DNA of 64,000 nt, from contig JAFAEO010000043.1 in assembly GCA_023423975.1 (NCBI GenBank), positions 62,001 to 126,000 of the forward strand, in the 5' to 3' direction. Origin of the DNA: Pseudomonadota bacterium (lineage in GTDB: Bacteria; Pseudomonadota; Gammaproteobacteria; Burkholderiales; Burkholderiaceae_B). Of this stretch, positions 45,062 through 53,672 are shown piece after piece. The translations under genes and the position numbers were made by a program. The notes below the pieces were generated by a model that had not been told where the DNA came from, ran no database searches, and saw only the letters and a list, made by a program, of their open reading frames with translations. The first letter of the stretch is position 1. Each line of letters opens with the position of its first letter.

Positions 45062-45955
45062 ATGAATATCGGTTTTATCGGGCTGGGTAATATGGGCGCG
45101 CCAATGGCGCTGAATCTGCTCAAGGCAGGCCATCAACTGCAGGTGTTTGATCTGGTTGACACTGCCGTGGCCGAGCTGGTTCAGGCAGGCGCTACATCGG
45201 CGACCTCACCCCGGGAGGTGGCAGCCGCCCGCCCCGAGGTGCTCATTACCATGCTGCCTGCCTCGGTGCATGTCCGCAAGGTTTACCTGGCAGAGGACGG
45301 GATATTGGCCGCAGTCGATCCAAGCGTGCTGTTGATAGACTCTTCCACCATTGATCCACAAACGTCCCGTGAGGTTGCCGCGGCGGCGCAGCGGCAAGGC
45401 AATGCCATGCTGGATGCGCCGGTTTCCGGCGGCACCGTAGGCGCCAAGGCCGGTACACTGACGTTTATGGTCGGTGGCGAACAGGCTGCCTTTGACAAGG
45501 CTCGGCCGATACTGGAACACATGGGCAAGAATATCGTCTATTGCGGTGGAGCCGGCAATGGGCAGGTTGCCAAGGTTGCCAACAATATGCTGTTGGGCAT
45601 TTCCATGATCGGCGCGGCCGAAGCGATGAGCCTTGGCGTATCGCTGGGCATGGATCCCAAGGTATTGGCCGGCATTATCAATACGTCATCCGGCCGTTGC
45701 TGGAGCACCGAAGTCTATAATCCCTGGCCCGACGTGGTTGAAACGGCGCCGGCCTCCAAGGGCTATGCCGGCGGCTTCGGGACTGACCTGATGCTCAAGG
45801 ACCTGGGGCTGGCCACCGAAGCGGCCCGTGCGGCCAAAGTACCGGTGGTGATGGGTGCGACGGCGCAGCAGCTGTACCAGACTTTCAGCGCACAGGGCAA
45901 TGGTCATCTGGATTTTTCCGCCATCATCCAGTCTATGGGAAAGGTTGAAAAATGA
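45062..45955 (+). CDS. 3-hydroxyisobutyrate dehydrogenase-like NAD-binding protein
   Basis: This is a beta-hydroxyacid dehydrogenase of 297 aa. The dinucleotide motif is IGFIGLGNMGAPMALNLL, the substrate-binding region is DAPVSGGTVGAKAGTLTF and the catalytic Lys is in GAGNGQVAKVANN (about residue 170). GGFGTDLMLKDL completes the family set. Its stop overlaps the following acyl-CoA dehydrogenase start (ATGA), as in valine-breakdown operons where MmsB and isobutyryl-CoA dehydrogenase work together. Tartronate semialdehyde reductase is another possible activity of the fold, but the coupling favours MmsB. Confidence 0.86.
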   Translation: MNIGFIGLGNMGAPMALNLLKAGHQLQVFDLVDTAVAELVQAGATSATSPREVAAARPEVLITMLPASVHVRKVYLAEDGILAAVDPSVLLIDSSTIDPQTSREVAAAAQRQGNAMLDAPVSGGTVGAKAGTLTFMVGGEQAAFDKARPILEHMGKNIVYCGGAGNGQVAKVANNMLLGISMIGAAEAMSLGVSLGMDPKVLAGIINTSSGRCWSTEVYNPWPDVVETAPASKGYAGGFGTDLMLKDLGLATEAARAAKVPVVMGATAQQLYQTFSAQGNGHLDFSAIIQSMGKVEK

Positions 45956-47118
45956 GTACATTCGACACAGCGCTCAGCGAAGAACAACGCATGATTCGCG
46001 ATATGGCGCGCGACTTTTCCCAGCAGGAAATTGCGCCGCACGCCGCCGCCTGGGAGGCTGCCGGCTGGATTGATGATGACGTGTTGCGTCGCATGGGAGA
46101 CCTTGGCCTGTTGGGCATGGTCGTGCCCGAGGAGTGGGGCGGATCGAAAACCGATTACGTATCGTATGCACTGGCGCTGGAGGAAATATCCGCTGCTGAT
46201 GCAGCAACCGGCACGCTGGTATCGGTTCATTGCTCTGTCGGTTGTGGCACCTTGCTCAACAGCGGTAACGACGACCAGAAAAAGCAATGGCTGCCCGACC
46301 TGGCCAGCGGTCGCGCCATCTCGTGCTTTTGTCTGACTGAGCCACAGGCCGGGTCCGAGGCGCATAACCTGAAAACCCGTGCCCAGTTGCAGGATGGCAA
46401 GTGGGTGCTCAATGGTGCCAAGCAGTTCGTTACCAATGGCAAGCGCGCCAGGCTGGCCATCGTGTTTGCGGTGACTGATCCGGACCAGGGCAAACGCGGC
46501 ATTTCCGCTTTTCTGGTGCCGACCGACACACCGGGGTTTATTGTGAACAGGGTGGAAAGCAAACTGGGTATCCGGGGTTCGGATACCTGCGCGATTACGC
46601 TTGAAAACTGCGCGATCGGCCAGGAAAACCTGCTGGGTGAACGTGGCCGTGGCCTATCGATTGCATTGTCGAATCTGGAAAATGGACGCATCGGTATCGG
46701 AGCACAGGCGGTGGGTATTGCACGCGCCGCGCTTGAGGCCGCGATTGCTTACGCCAAAGACCGTATCCAGTTCAATGAACCGCTGATCAAACACCAGAGC
46801 ATCGCCAATATGCTGGCAGATATGCATACCCAGGTCAACGCTGCCCGGCTGATGGTATTGCACGCGGCGTCATTGAAGGACAAAGGCATTCCGTGTTTGT
46901 CAGAAGCGTCCCAGGCCAAGCTGTTTGCGTCGGAAATGGCCGAGAAGGTCTGCTCGCAGGCGATTCAGATTCACGGCGGCTATGGCTATCTGGAAGACTA
47001 TCCGGTGCAGCGCTTTTACCGTGACGCCCGCATTACCCAGATTTACGAAGGAACCAGTGAAGTACAGCGCATGATCATCACCCGCGGACTGGTTGACTAT
47101 ACCGGGTTTTGCCCCTGA
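45952..47118 (+). CDS. Acyl-CoA dehydrogenase (isobutyryl/short-branched type)
   Basis: The 388-aa flavoenzyme has FCLTEPQAGSEAHNLKTRA, GAKQFVTNGKRARLAIVF, an FAD-contact Arg in YAKDRIQFNEPL, and the catalytic Glu in QIYEGTSEVQR near the C-terminus. All usual acyl-CoA dehydrogenase features are present, unlike the pair at 20264-22462. It starts inside the stop of the 3-hydroxyisobutyrate-dehydrogenase-like gene. An isobutyryl-CoA or related short-chain substrate is therefore likely, but other steps of valine breakdown are absent from the window. Confidence 0.9.
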   Translation: MSTFDTALSEEQRMIRDMARDFSQQEIAPHAAAWEAAGWIDDDVLRRMGDLGLLGMVVPEEWGGSKTDYVSYALALEEISAADAATGTLVSVHCSVGCGTLLNSGNDDQKKQWLPDLASGRAISCFCLTEPQAGSEAHNLKTRAQLQDGKWVLNGAKQFVTNGKRARLAIVFAVTDPDQGKRGISAFLVPTDTPGFIVNRVESKLGIRGSDTCAITLENCAIGQENLLGERGRGLSIALSNLENGRIGIGAQAVGIARAALEAAIAYAKDRIQFNEPLIKHQSIANMLADMHTQVNAARLMVLHAASLKDKGIPCLSEASQAKLFASEMAEKVCSQAIQIHGGYGYLEDYPVQRFYRDARITQIYEGTSEVQRMIITRGLVDYTGFCP

Positions 47119-47191
47119 GATCGCTTGCATTTGCCGTAAACGCGGGTGTAAGGTAAAAATGGTATCATCGCCAATCTGCAGGGAGCCCGTT

Positions 47192-48457
47192 ATGGAAGAT
47201 GACAAAAAAGCCGATGCCAGCGAAAAAAACAATGATAGCGTGGGGCCTGCCGGTCCCCGGGAATATGTGAAAGGTCAGCAGGATGGCGGCGGCGCTGCGG
47301 GCAATGCCAGCAACAAGGCGAGCGTTCAGGCAGCCGACAATCTGGAGAACAAGGCGGGCAAGCGGGCCGACAATGTTGCTGCCACTCCCGCCGCCGCTAC
47401 TGCCGCCACAACCGATGCCCCCGGCGCCCCGCAAAAGAAAACGGCAGCCAGCTCCCCGGCAGCAAAAACGGCCAGTCCCGATAGCGGCTCAGGTGTCGTC
47501 GCTTCTGTGGAATATGTCCGCGGTCAACGCCACGCCGTCATTGCACCTGAAAAAATTGCCGGCTACAAGCGCGATGCAGATCACTTGCTATGGACGGGTC
47601 TGAAGGATCCGTCTGACGAAGAATTGCGCATGACCTGTAAAAACCTGTCTTTCAGCAAGCTGGCGACCAAGGAGATCGTCAAGCGTCATTACCGTCCGAA
47701 AGTAATCGACTATGGCGACTATATTCTGATTGTCGCTGTGACCATCTCGCGCGAAAACAAGAAAATCGTCTATGGCGAGATGCAGATGATTTTCGGACAG
47801 AGCTTTATTCTGACCGTCAGGCGGGGCGAAGCGATGACCAACACGCCCTTGCGCAAGCGCCTGGAGGGCTCGCCGGAGTTGATTGCTCGGGGCAGTGACT
47901 TCGTGGTGGCTGAAATATTGGATGGACTGGCAGACAGCTACCTGCAACTGGCCGGCAGTTTCGAAGTCGACGTTGAACAGCTGGAACAGAAAATGATTCT
48001 GCACGGCTTTCGTGAATCCGATGTGCGCAAGCTCTACAAGATGCGGCGTGATTTATTGCGTGTGCATACGTCCATTGCACCTGTCATTGAAATCTGCACG
48101 CGAATGTCGGTGGTCAACCTGACCTTTGTGGAGCAGGACTCACAGGGTTATTATCGTATCGTTGCCGACCGGGTGGCGCGGATTGATGACCAGATGAACG
48201 CCTTGCGCGAATCGCTGGCCTTTGCCTTTGAAGCCAGCCAGATGATTGCCCAGGCGCACCAGACCGACATTACCAAAAAACTGGCTTCCTGGGCGGCGAT
48301 ACTGGCCGTGCCTACCGCCATTGCAGGGATCTATGGCATGAACTTTACCAATATGCCGGAATTGAACTGGACCTATGGCTATCCGTTGATCATGCTATTG
48401 ATGTTCCTGATTTGTGGCCTGCTGTTTCGTCAGTTTCGCAAGACCGGCTGGCTGTAA
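47192..48457 (+). CDS. CorA-family magnesium/divalent cation transporter with N-terminal extension
   Basis: The 421-aa protein has the CorA channel layout: a cytoplasmic domain, a long helix and two C-terminal transmembrane helices with the Y-G-M-N loop in IAGIYGMNFTNMPEL. Residues 1-105 form an extra, low-complexity, Ala-, Lys- and Asp-rich segment not usual in CorA. It carries the motif EYVKGQ at 24-29, repeated as EYVRGQ at 107-112 just before the CorA domain. The ATG at 47192 follows GGGAG by 6 nt. Transport of magnesium, cobalt or nickel is known for the family; the role of the extension is unknown. Confidence 0.87.
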   Translation: MEDDKKADASEKNNDSVGPAGPREYVKGQQDGGGAAGNASNKASVQAADNLENKAGKRADNVAATPAAATAATTDAPGAPQKKTAASSPAAKTASPDSGSGVVASVEYVRGQRHAVIAPEKIAGYKRDADHLLWTGLKDPSDEELRMTCKNLSFSKLATKEIVKRHYRPKVIDYGDYILIVAVTISRENKKIVYGEMQMIFGQSFILTVRRGEAMTNTPLRKRLEGSPELIARGSDFVVAEILDGLADSYLQLAGSFEVDVEQLEQKMILHGFRESDVRKLYKMRRDLLRVHTSIAPVIEICTRMSVVNLTFVEQDSQGYYRIVADRVARIDDQMNALRESLAFAFEASQMIAQAHQTDITKKLASWAAILAVPTAIAGIYGMNFTNMPELNWTYGYPLIMLLMFLICGLLFRQFRKTGWL

Positions 48458-48616
48458 ATCCCCATGCTAATGATGAGGTGAGCGTGCGTTTATGAGCAAT
48501 CTCATTCATAATATCTCAGAGAGTGTCCGGTCTGGTGATACCCGTCAGGCCCGGCACGGTAACGATACGCTGCCGACAAAAATAGCAGCCATCGGCCAAC
48601 GAAGCGGAGAAAAATT

Positions 48617-49765
48617 TTGAGCGATGCAGCAGTGTTTGATTATATTGTTATCGGATCCGGGATTGCCGGCGCCTCTTTTGCATATCAGCTGTCGCAGCGA
48701 CCGGGCACGATTCTGGTGCTCGAGCGCGAGGCGCATGCAGGATACCATTCGACGGGGCGCTCTGCCGCCATGTTTATTGAAACCTACGGGCCGCCGCAAC
48801 TGCAGGCACTGACCCGCGCCTGTCGGTCATTTTTCGAGAATGCCCAGTCCAGTGGCTTTTCCGAGCATCCGGTGCTGCATCCCAGGGGCTGCATCTATGT
48901 GGCAACCCATGCGCAAAAAGAAATTCTTGACAGCACCTATCGTGAGCTGCTTGCCCGTGCCCCGAATGTCGAATGGCTGACCGCGGCGCAGGTCCTGGAA
49001 CGCGTGCCGTGTATGAAGCCGGACGATCTATACGGCGGCATATATGAACGAGACGCAGAAGATATCGATGTTGACGCTTTGCACCAGGGATACCTGAAGG
49101 GCATGAAGCGCAACGGCGCCGAGCTGGTTTTCTCGGTGGACATTCGCCAGGGACGACGGCAGGACGGGGTCTGGACCCTGGAAAGTGCCGACGGCAGGCA
49201 ATTTCGCGCACGTCACGTTGTTAATGCCGCCGGCGCCTGGGCCGATGTTGTTGCACAGGCTTGCGGCGTGCAGGCCGTCGGGATCCAACCACGACGGCGC
49301 AGTGCATTTACCTTCGCTGCACCTGAAGGGCTGAACCTGGAGACGCTGCCCATGGTCTGTGATATTGAAGAGACCTATTACTTCAAGCCAGATGCTGGTC
49401 AGTTACTGGGCTCACCGGCGAATGCGGATGATGTACAGCCGCAGGATGTCGTGGCCGAAGAGCTGGATATCGCAACCGGCATTTATTATATTGAGCAGGC
49501 AACGACCCTGCAGATTCGCCGGCCTACGCATGTCTGGGCAGGCTTGCGCAGTTTTGCACCGGATGGCAATCTTGTTATTGGGTGGGATTCTGCTACAGAG
49601 GGGTTTTTCTGGCTGGCCGGACAGGGCGGCTATGGTATTCAATCTTCAGACGGCGTTTCTCGTCTGGCCGCTGCGCTGGCTTTGAACGAGGCCGTACCGG
49701 ACGATTTGCTGGTACAGGGCGTAGATCCAGGGCTGTTGAGCCCCTTGCGGTTTCGTGCGGGTTGA
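48617..49765 (+). CDS. dauA: FAD-dependent D-amino-acid dehydrogenase, DauA-like
   Basis: The 382-aa protein closely follows the catabolic D-arginine dehydrogenase DauA of Pseudomonas. It has FDYIVIGSGIAGASFAYQLS (FAD Rossmann), GYHSTGRSAAMF, DALHQGYLKGMKRNGAEL, VNAAGAWADVVAQACGV, LLGSPANADDVQPQD and FFWLAGQGGYGIQ. It would oxidise D-arginine or other D-amino acids to the 2-oxo acid. The start is TTG at 48617, with GGAG 7 nt upstream. It stands alone, without a dauB or dauR gene beside it. A terminator follows. Confidence 0.86.
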   Translation: MSDAAVFDYIVIGSGIAGASFAYQLSQRPGTILVLEREAHAGYHSTGRSAAMFIETYGPPQLQALTRACRSFFENAQSSGFSEHPVLHPRGCIYVATHAQKEILDSTYRELLARAPNVEWLTAAQVLERVPCMKPDDLYGGIYERDAEDIDVDALHQGYLKGMKRNGAELVFSVDIRQGRRQDGVWTLESADGRQFRARHVVNAAGAWADVVAQACGVQAVGIQPRRRSAFTFAAPEGLNLETLPMVCDIEETYYFKPDAGQLLGSPANADDVQPQDVVAEELDIATGIYYIEQATTLQIRRPTHVWAGLRSFAPDGNLVIGWDSATEGFFWLAGQGGYGIQSSDGVSRLAAALALNEAVPDDLLVQGVDPGLLSPLRFRAG

Positions 49766-49786
49766 CCGTGCCAGCAGGCGAAAGGG

Positions 49787-49825
49787 AAAACGGCCCCGCC
49801 AGTAACATATAGGCGGGCCGTTTTT
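49787..49825 (+). terminator. Rho-independent terminator after dauA
   Basis: AACGGCCCCGCC pairs, with one bulge, with GGCGGGCCGTT, and a T-run follows. It lies about 20 bp after the dauA stop. Confidence 0.8.
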
Positions 49826-49922
49826 GCCTGGATGGTCTGCTTTTTGACAGGCCAGGGTTCATTTGAATTGGCCGGGATGTATTCGGCACTGTTCAGTTAC
49901 CGCTTTGCCGACCAAAACCGTC

Positions 49923-50621
49923 TTAAGCCTTGGCGACCTGGGTTTCCAGTTCCGTTTTGAGCTCCGGCGTCAGGTCAAGTTGCTTGGCCAGTTCATCCAG
50001 ATACGCTTTTTCCATGAAATTCGTACTGTCAATAATGGACACGCTAATGGCATACATTTGCGATGCCAGGTGCGGATCGGTGGCCAGGCTGGCAATGGCA
50101 ACCGGATCTACTGGTTTGGCCAGTTCGGCCTTGAGCCATGCCTGTTCTTCAGGCGTGCTCATTTTGCTGAAGTACTGGTCCAGGATGGTCTGCTCGTTTT
50201 CTTCGATATGACCATCTGCCTTGGCGGCGGCAATCATGGCTGTCAGAATGGCTTTGCTTTGCACTTCCGCCTGCGCTGCCGGCAATTGATTGATCGGTGT
50301 CGGTGGCTGTGTTTGAACGGCTGCAGGGGTTGGGGCAGATGCCTGCATCTCGGGCTGACGGTCAGACTGGTTTGCCTGCCAACGCTGGTAAGCACGATAT
50401 GCCACGGTGCCCAGCGCGGCCAACCCGCCGTAGGTTGCCAGGTTGCTGTTGGCTTTGTGCCCCACCAGCATGCCCAACACACCTGCACTCAGGGCTGTTT
50501 TGTCACCGTCGGACAGTAGTGACTTGTCGCCGGATGTGGCCGTTTTTACTGATGATCCAGCCTGATTCATTGCCGATTTACCGGCGCTGAGCAGGGATTC
50601 GAGTATATTAAGTGCACTCAT
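49923..50621 (-). CDS. DUF533 / TerB-like protein (YebE-type)
   Basis: The 232-aa protein begins with a helical region holding a hydrophobic, Gly/Ala-rich segment (residues 40-75) that may insert in or lie at the membrane. A C-terminal TerB-like helical domain starts near residue 120 (AILTAMIAAAKADGHIEENE). The last region of 100 residues has the acidic E-x-E motif common to TerB. The family role is unknown, although YebE-type proteins are linked to envelope stress. The ATG follows AAGGA. It is convergent to dauA. Confidence 0.82.
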   Translation of the reverse strand: MSALNILESLLSAGKSAMNQAGSSVKTATSGDKSLLSDGDKTALSAGVLGMLVGHKANSNLATYGGLAALGTVAYRAYQRWQANQSDRQPEMQASAPTPAAVQTQPPTPINQLPAAQAEVQSKAILTAMIAAAKADGHIEENEQTILDQYFSKMSTPEEQAWLKAELAKPVDPVAIASLATDPHLASQMYAISVSIIDSTNFMEKAYLDELAKQLDLTPELKTELETQVAKA

Positions 50622-50846
50622 GAGGGGTATCCTTATTCAATGGTGGGACCGATAGCGGTCAATTTGAGTCAGATCAATCGACATCTATCAATGCTCAGAC
50701 CTAGTCTACCAAGTTTGAGTGTCATATTGCAGTCAGTATTTGCTGGTTTTTATAAATATTTACGTTGGCTATTGCGGTGCTGTTTCGTTGAAACACCGTG
50801 ACAGGACGCGTAGAATATCCTTTAATTTCAATAGATGGAGAGATGG

Positions 50847-51332
50847 ATGCCAAGTTTTGACGTGGTCAGTGAAGCCGAAATGACAGAGGTGCGCAACGCA
50901 GTCGATCAGGCTAACAAAGAAGTTTCCACCCGTTTCGATTTCAAAGGGTCCGATGCCCGCATCGAGCAAAAAGAGCTGGAGCTGGTGATTTATGCCGATG
51001 ATGATTTCAAGGTGGCGCAGGTACGTGAAGTGCTGCTCAACAAACTGGCCAAGCGCAACGTGGATCTTCGGTTCCTGGAAAAAGGCAAGGAAGAGAAAAT
51101 TTCCGGCGACAAGCTCAAACAGTTTAATACCATCAAGAAAGGCGTAACCGGCGATTTGGCCAAAAAAATCGTGCGTATTATCAAGGACAGCAAACTGAAG
51201 GTGCAGGCAAGTATTCAGGGCGATAGCGTCAGGGTCACGGGCGCCAAGCGCGATGTGCTGCAGGATGTGATTGCCCTGCTGAAAAAAGAAGTGGCCGACG
51301 CACCGTTAAGCTTTAACAATTTCCGGGACTGA
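50847..51332 (+). CDS. YajQ-family nucleotide-binding protein
   Basis: The 161-aa protein opens MPSFDVVSEAEMTEVRNAVD and has EVSTRFDFKGSDARIE, then DLRFLEKGKEE, KIVRIIKDSKLKVQASIQGD and RVTGAKRDVLQDVI, a full match to the YajQ family. Members bind nucleotides including cyclic di-GMP and can control gene expression. The ATG at 50847 follows GGAGAG; the one at 50835 is less well placed. It is alone between DUF533 and the efp gene. Confidence 0.93.
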   Translation: MPSFDVVSEAEMTEVRNAVDQANKEVSTRFDFKGSDARIEQKELELVIYADDDFKVAQVREVLLNKLAKRNVDLRFLEKGKEEKISGDKLKQFNTIKKGVTGDLAKKIVRIIKDSKLKVQASIQGDSVRVTGAKRDVLQDVIALLKKEVADAPLSFNNFRD

Positions 51333-51365
51333 TGTCGATACTATCAGTGGCTGCTATATCGATGG

Positions 51366-51581
51366 TCAACTCTCGGTGTTGATATTTCGGTGTTGATATT
51401 TCGCTGTCGATATTTCTTTGACGCCGTACCCTTGCGGCATATCGGCCAGTAGCCTAAGGTAGTCGCCTTCGAAACCGTACTCGGATATCATTTCTGATAA
51501 CCTACGTGACAGGCCGGTTGATCTTGTACGGGTAGTCGCCCAGGGTTGTGGACAGAGGCTGCGGCACGCTGTTTTTAGCAT
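51366..51581 (-). CDS. Possible small or remnant reading frame
   Basis: A frame of 71 codons with no known family reads LSRRLSEMISEYGFEGDYL near its middle and then LRLLADMPQGYGVKEIST, which look protein-like. The last residues lie in a 14-bp tandem repeat. It may be a remnant of a lost gene or a small gene; no ribosome site was recognised. Confidence 0.2.
   Translation of the reverse strand: MLKTACRSLCPQPWATTRTRSTGLSRRLSEMISEYGFEGDYLRLLADMPQGYGVKEISTAKYQHRNINTES
51374..51415. repeat. Three tandem 14-bp repeats
   Basis: CGGTGTTGATATTT occurs twice in a row (51374-51387 and 51388-51401), followed by a variant CGCTGTCGATATTT (51402-51415). It lies between yajQ and efp. The number of copies may vary between strains. 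Confidence 0.8.
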
Positions 51582-51630
51582 AAAAAAAGCCCGCCTGGCC
51601 TGCTGATAGGATCAGCCGGGCTGGCGGGCT
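51582..51630 (-). terminator. Rho-independent terminator after efp
   Basis: On the minus strand AGCCCGCCAGCC pairs with GGCCAGGCGGGCT (small bulge) and is followed by a run of T. It lies 57 bp after the efp stop. Confidence 0.75.
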
Positions 51631-51686
51631 CTCTCATAATAGGGCTTGCGATTTTCGTGAAAAACGCCGGGCCCGATTATGCGCAA

Positions 51687-52244
51687 TTACATGACACGAC
51701 TGCGGTATTCGTTGGTGCGTGTGTCGATTTCGATTTTATCGCCGATATTGCAGAACAGCGGCACGGCCAGATTGTAACCGGTACTGATTGTGGCTGGCTT
51801 GAGCACTTTGCCTGATGTATCGCCCTTGACAGCGGGTTCGGTATAGGTGATTTCACGAACAATGATCGTAGGCAGTTCTACAGAAATGGCACGGCCTTCG
51901 TAGAACACGACTTCAACGGTCATACCTTCTTCCAGGTAGTTCAGTGCGTCGCCCATGCTTTCGGCTTCGACTTCATACTGGTTGTATTCTTCGTCCATAA
52001 ACACATACATGGGGTCGGCGAAATACGAATAGGTGCATTCTTTCTTTTCCAGCAAGACGACTTCAAATTTTTCGTCTGCCTTGGACACCTGCTCGCTGCC
52101 AGAACCTGTCAGCAGATTTTTGAATTTGAGTTTAACAACAGCGGAGCTGCGGCCAGACTTGTTGTATTCGGCTTTTTGCACGACCAGGGGTTCTGAGCCC
52201 ACCATGACGACGTTACCTACGCGCAGTTCTTGTGCGGTTTTCAT
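51687..52244 (-). CDS. efp: Elongation factor P (arginine-rhamnosylated type)
   Basis: This factor relieves ribosome stalling at polyproline stretches. It has 185 aa and three beta-barrel domains. The loop at the peptidyl-transferase centre is NKSGRSSA, with R32 at the modification site in place of the Lys of E. coli-type EF-P. This is the form known to be rhamnosylated by EarP, which is encoded directly upstream on the same strand. The C-terminal signature YLEEGMTVEV and NEYRSRVM fit the family. A terminator follows. Confidence 0.96.
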   Translation of the reverse strand: MKTAQELRVGNVVMVGSEPLVVQKAEYNKSGRSSAVVKLKFKNLLTGSGSEQVSKADEKFEVVLLEKKECTYSYFADPMYVFMDEEYNQYEVEAESMGDALNYLEEGMTVEVVFYEGRAISVELPTIIVREITYTEPAVKGDTSGKVLKPATISTGYNLAVPLFCNIGDKIEIDTRTNEYRSRVM

Positions 52245-52340
52245 TAAATATGCTCCGGATGGAATGGATGTGGCAGATTCCGCTGCAGACCTGGCAGGTG
52301 TGGTGCCTGAACGCGGACGCCGGCGGAAAAAAGTATGATT

Positions 52341-53672
52341 TTAGCCTGAGTTGGCGGCTTTTTCATAAAAAATCCGGATGGATTCCGATAATGTCTTGTT
52401 TTTAGACAAATTTTCGGCAAATGTGCGACAGCTTCTGCGCCAACTATCCAATTGCCCGGGAGTATTGAGCAAGGCTGTCAGCTGGTTGGTGAAGTAAGCA
52501 TGCCTGGACGGCGAATTCCAGCTGCGCATCAATGCCTTGGTCTCTTCCTGTCCGGGAAAAAGCGCCAGCCATGCCTGCAGTTTTTTCAGATGAATATCGT
52601 CACTTTGTTCGTATATCTGCCAGAGAAAAGGTTTGCGAGCCCAGATCGCCCGGACAAAACTGTCTTCGCCGCGCACAAAGTTCAAATCGCATAGCCATAA
52701 CAATCGGTCATATTCGTCCTGGGGTAGAAAAGGGATGCGCAAAAGCGTGACGCCCGGCAACGCAGTCTGCAGGGCTTGTGCAGCGTCGTCCTTTGATGGG
52801 ACAGGGGTATTGGCCTGCGCTATCGCTGCGGCCGGGGATGACTTCTGGGGTGTTATCTTGGATGCTGCTTCGGACGATGCCGATGAGGACGCAAAGGTGT
52901 CGTTCATGCCAGCCTCAGGGATCGAAACGGCACCATGCAACTGGGTAATGGCATCGCGCTCCAGCTGAGGTAGGACTGATTGGGGTACCAGTAGTACGAC
53001 CGGTCTGCGTGATTTTCGCAGGGCATGCAGCAGGCTGCGATAGGGTGCCGACGCATAGCAGAACAGACTGACAAACAGCGTGTCAGCGTCCAGATAGGTC
53101 TGCACTTGCGGCAGGCCAAGACGCTGTACAAACTGTTTTTTCTTAGCTGAAGAATGCATCCAGCTGCGTCGACGTTCGCTCAATCCGGCCTCGCTTATCA
53201 GCCCGCCGGTCTGGTCTGAAAAACCGGGAAAGAAGAAATACTTCGTGATGCCGTTGCGTTGCGGAGAAGGCTGGGCGTGAAAGCCCGCCGTCCAGGGTTC
53301 GGCCGACAGATACTCAAGATTGAGCCACAGCCTGGTATGGCCAGGCATGGCATCAATATATTCAGCCGGGGGATCGCAGGCGAATGCCTCGATCACCAGT
53401 TGCGCCGGCGTATGCGAGGTCTGATTGTCAGTCCAGTGAATGATCTGGATGCCTTCGACCTCTTGTTCATCCAGATCAGGCTGCACTGCGGGGGCCAGGC
53501 GACAAAAAACGGTCAGGTCATCAACCCAGAGCCTGACCTGTGCCGGCCATTCGCGATGCAGAGAGCGGGCAAGCCGCCAGCACACGCCGATATCGCCAAA
53601 ATTGTCGACAACCCGGCAGAAGATATCGATATCGAGTTTGCCGCGTGTCAGGGGTTTAGTGGAAGCGTCCAA
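52341..53672 (-). CDS. earP: EF-P arginine rhamnosyltransferase EarP
   Basis: This enzyme transfers rhamnose from dTDP-L-rhamnose to R32 of EF-P. The 443-aa protein of the EarP/DUF2331 family has the glycosyltransferase-B start LDIDIFCRVVDNFGDIGVCW, with Asp residues at 23 and 27 that are essential in studied EarP. NFVRGEDSFVRAIWARKPFLW lies near residue 333 and holds the other key Glu. A Ser/Ala-rich insert at about 258-300 is unusual. The start is TTG at 53672, with GGAGG 6 nt upstream. It overlaps the end of the DUF2863 gene, and efp follows 96 bp later. Confidence 0.94.
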   Translation of the reverse strand: MDASTKPLTRGKLDIDIFCRVVDNFGDIGVCWRLARSLHREWPAQVRLWVDDLTVFCRLAPAVQPDLDEQEVEGIQIIHWTDNQTSHTPAQLVIEAFACDPPAEYIDAMPGHTRLWLNLEYLSAEPWTAGFHAQPSPQRNGITKYFFFPGFSDQTGGLISEAGLSERRRSWMHSSAKKKQFVQRLGLPQVQTYLDADTLFVSLFCYASAPYRSLLHALRKSRRPVVLLVPQSVLPQLERDAITQLHGAVSIPEAGMNDTFASSSASSEAASKITPQKSSPAAAIAQANTPVPSKDDAAQALQTALPGVTLLRIPFLPQDEYDRLLWLCDLNFVRGEDSFVRAIWARKPFLWQIYEQSDDIHLKKLQAWLALFPGQEETKALMRSWNSPSRHAYFTNQLTALLNTPGQLDSWRRSCRTFAENLSKNKTLSESIRIFYEKAANSG

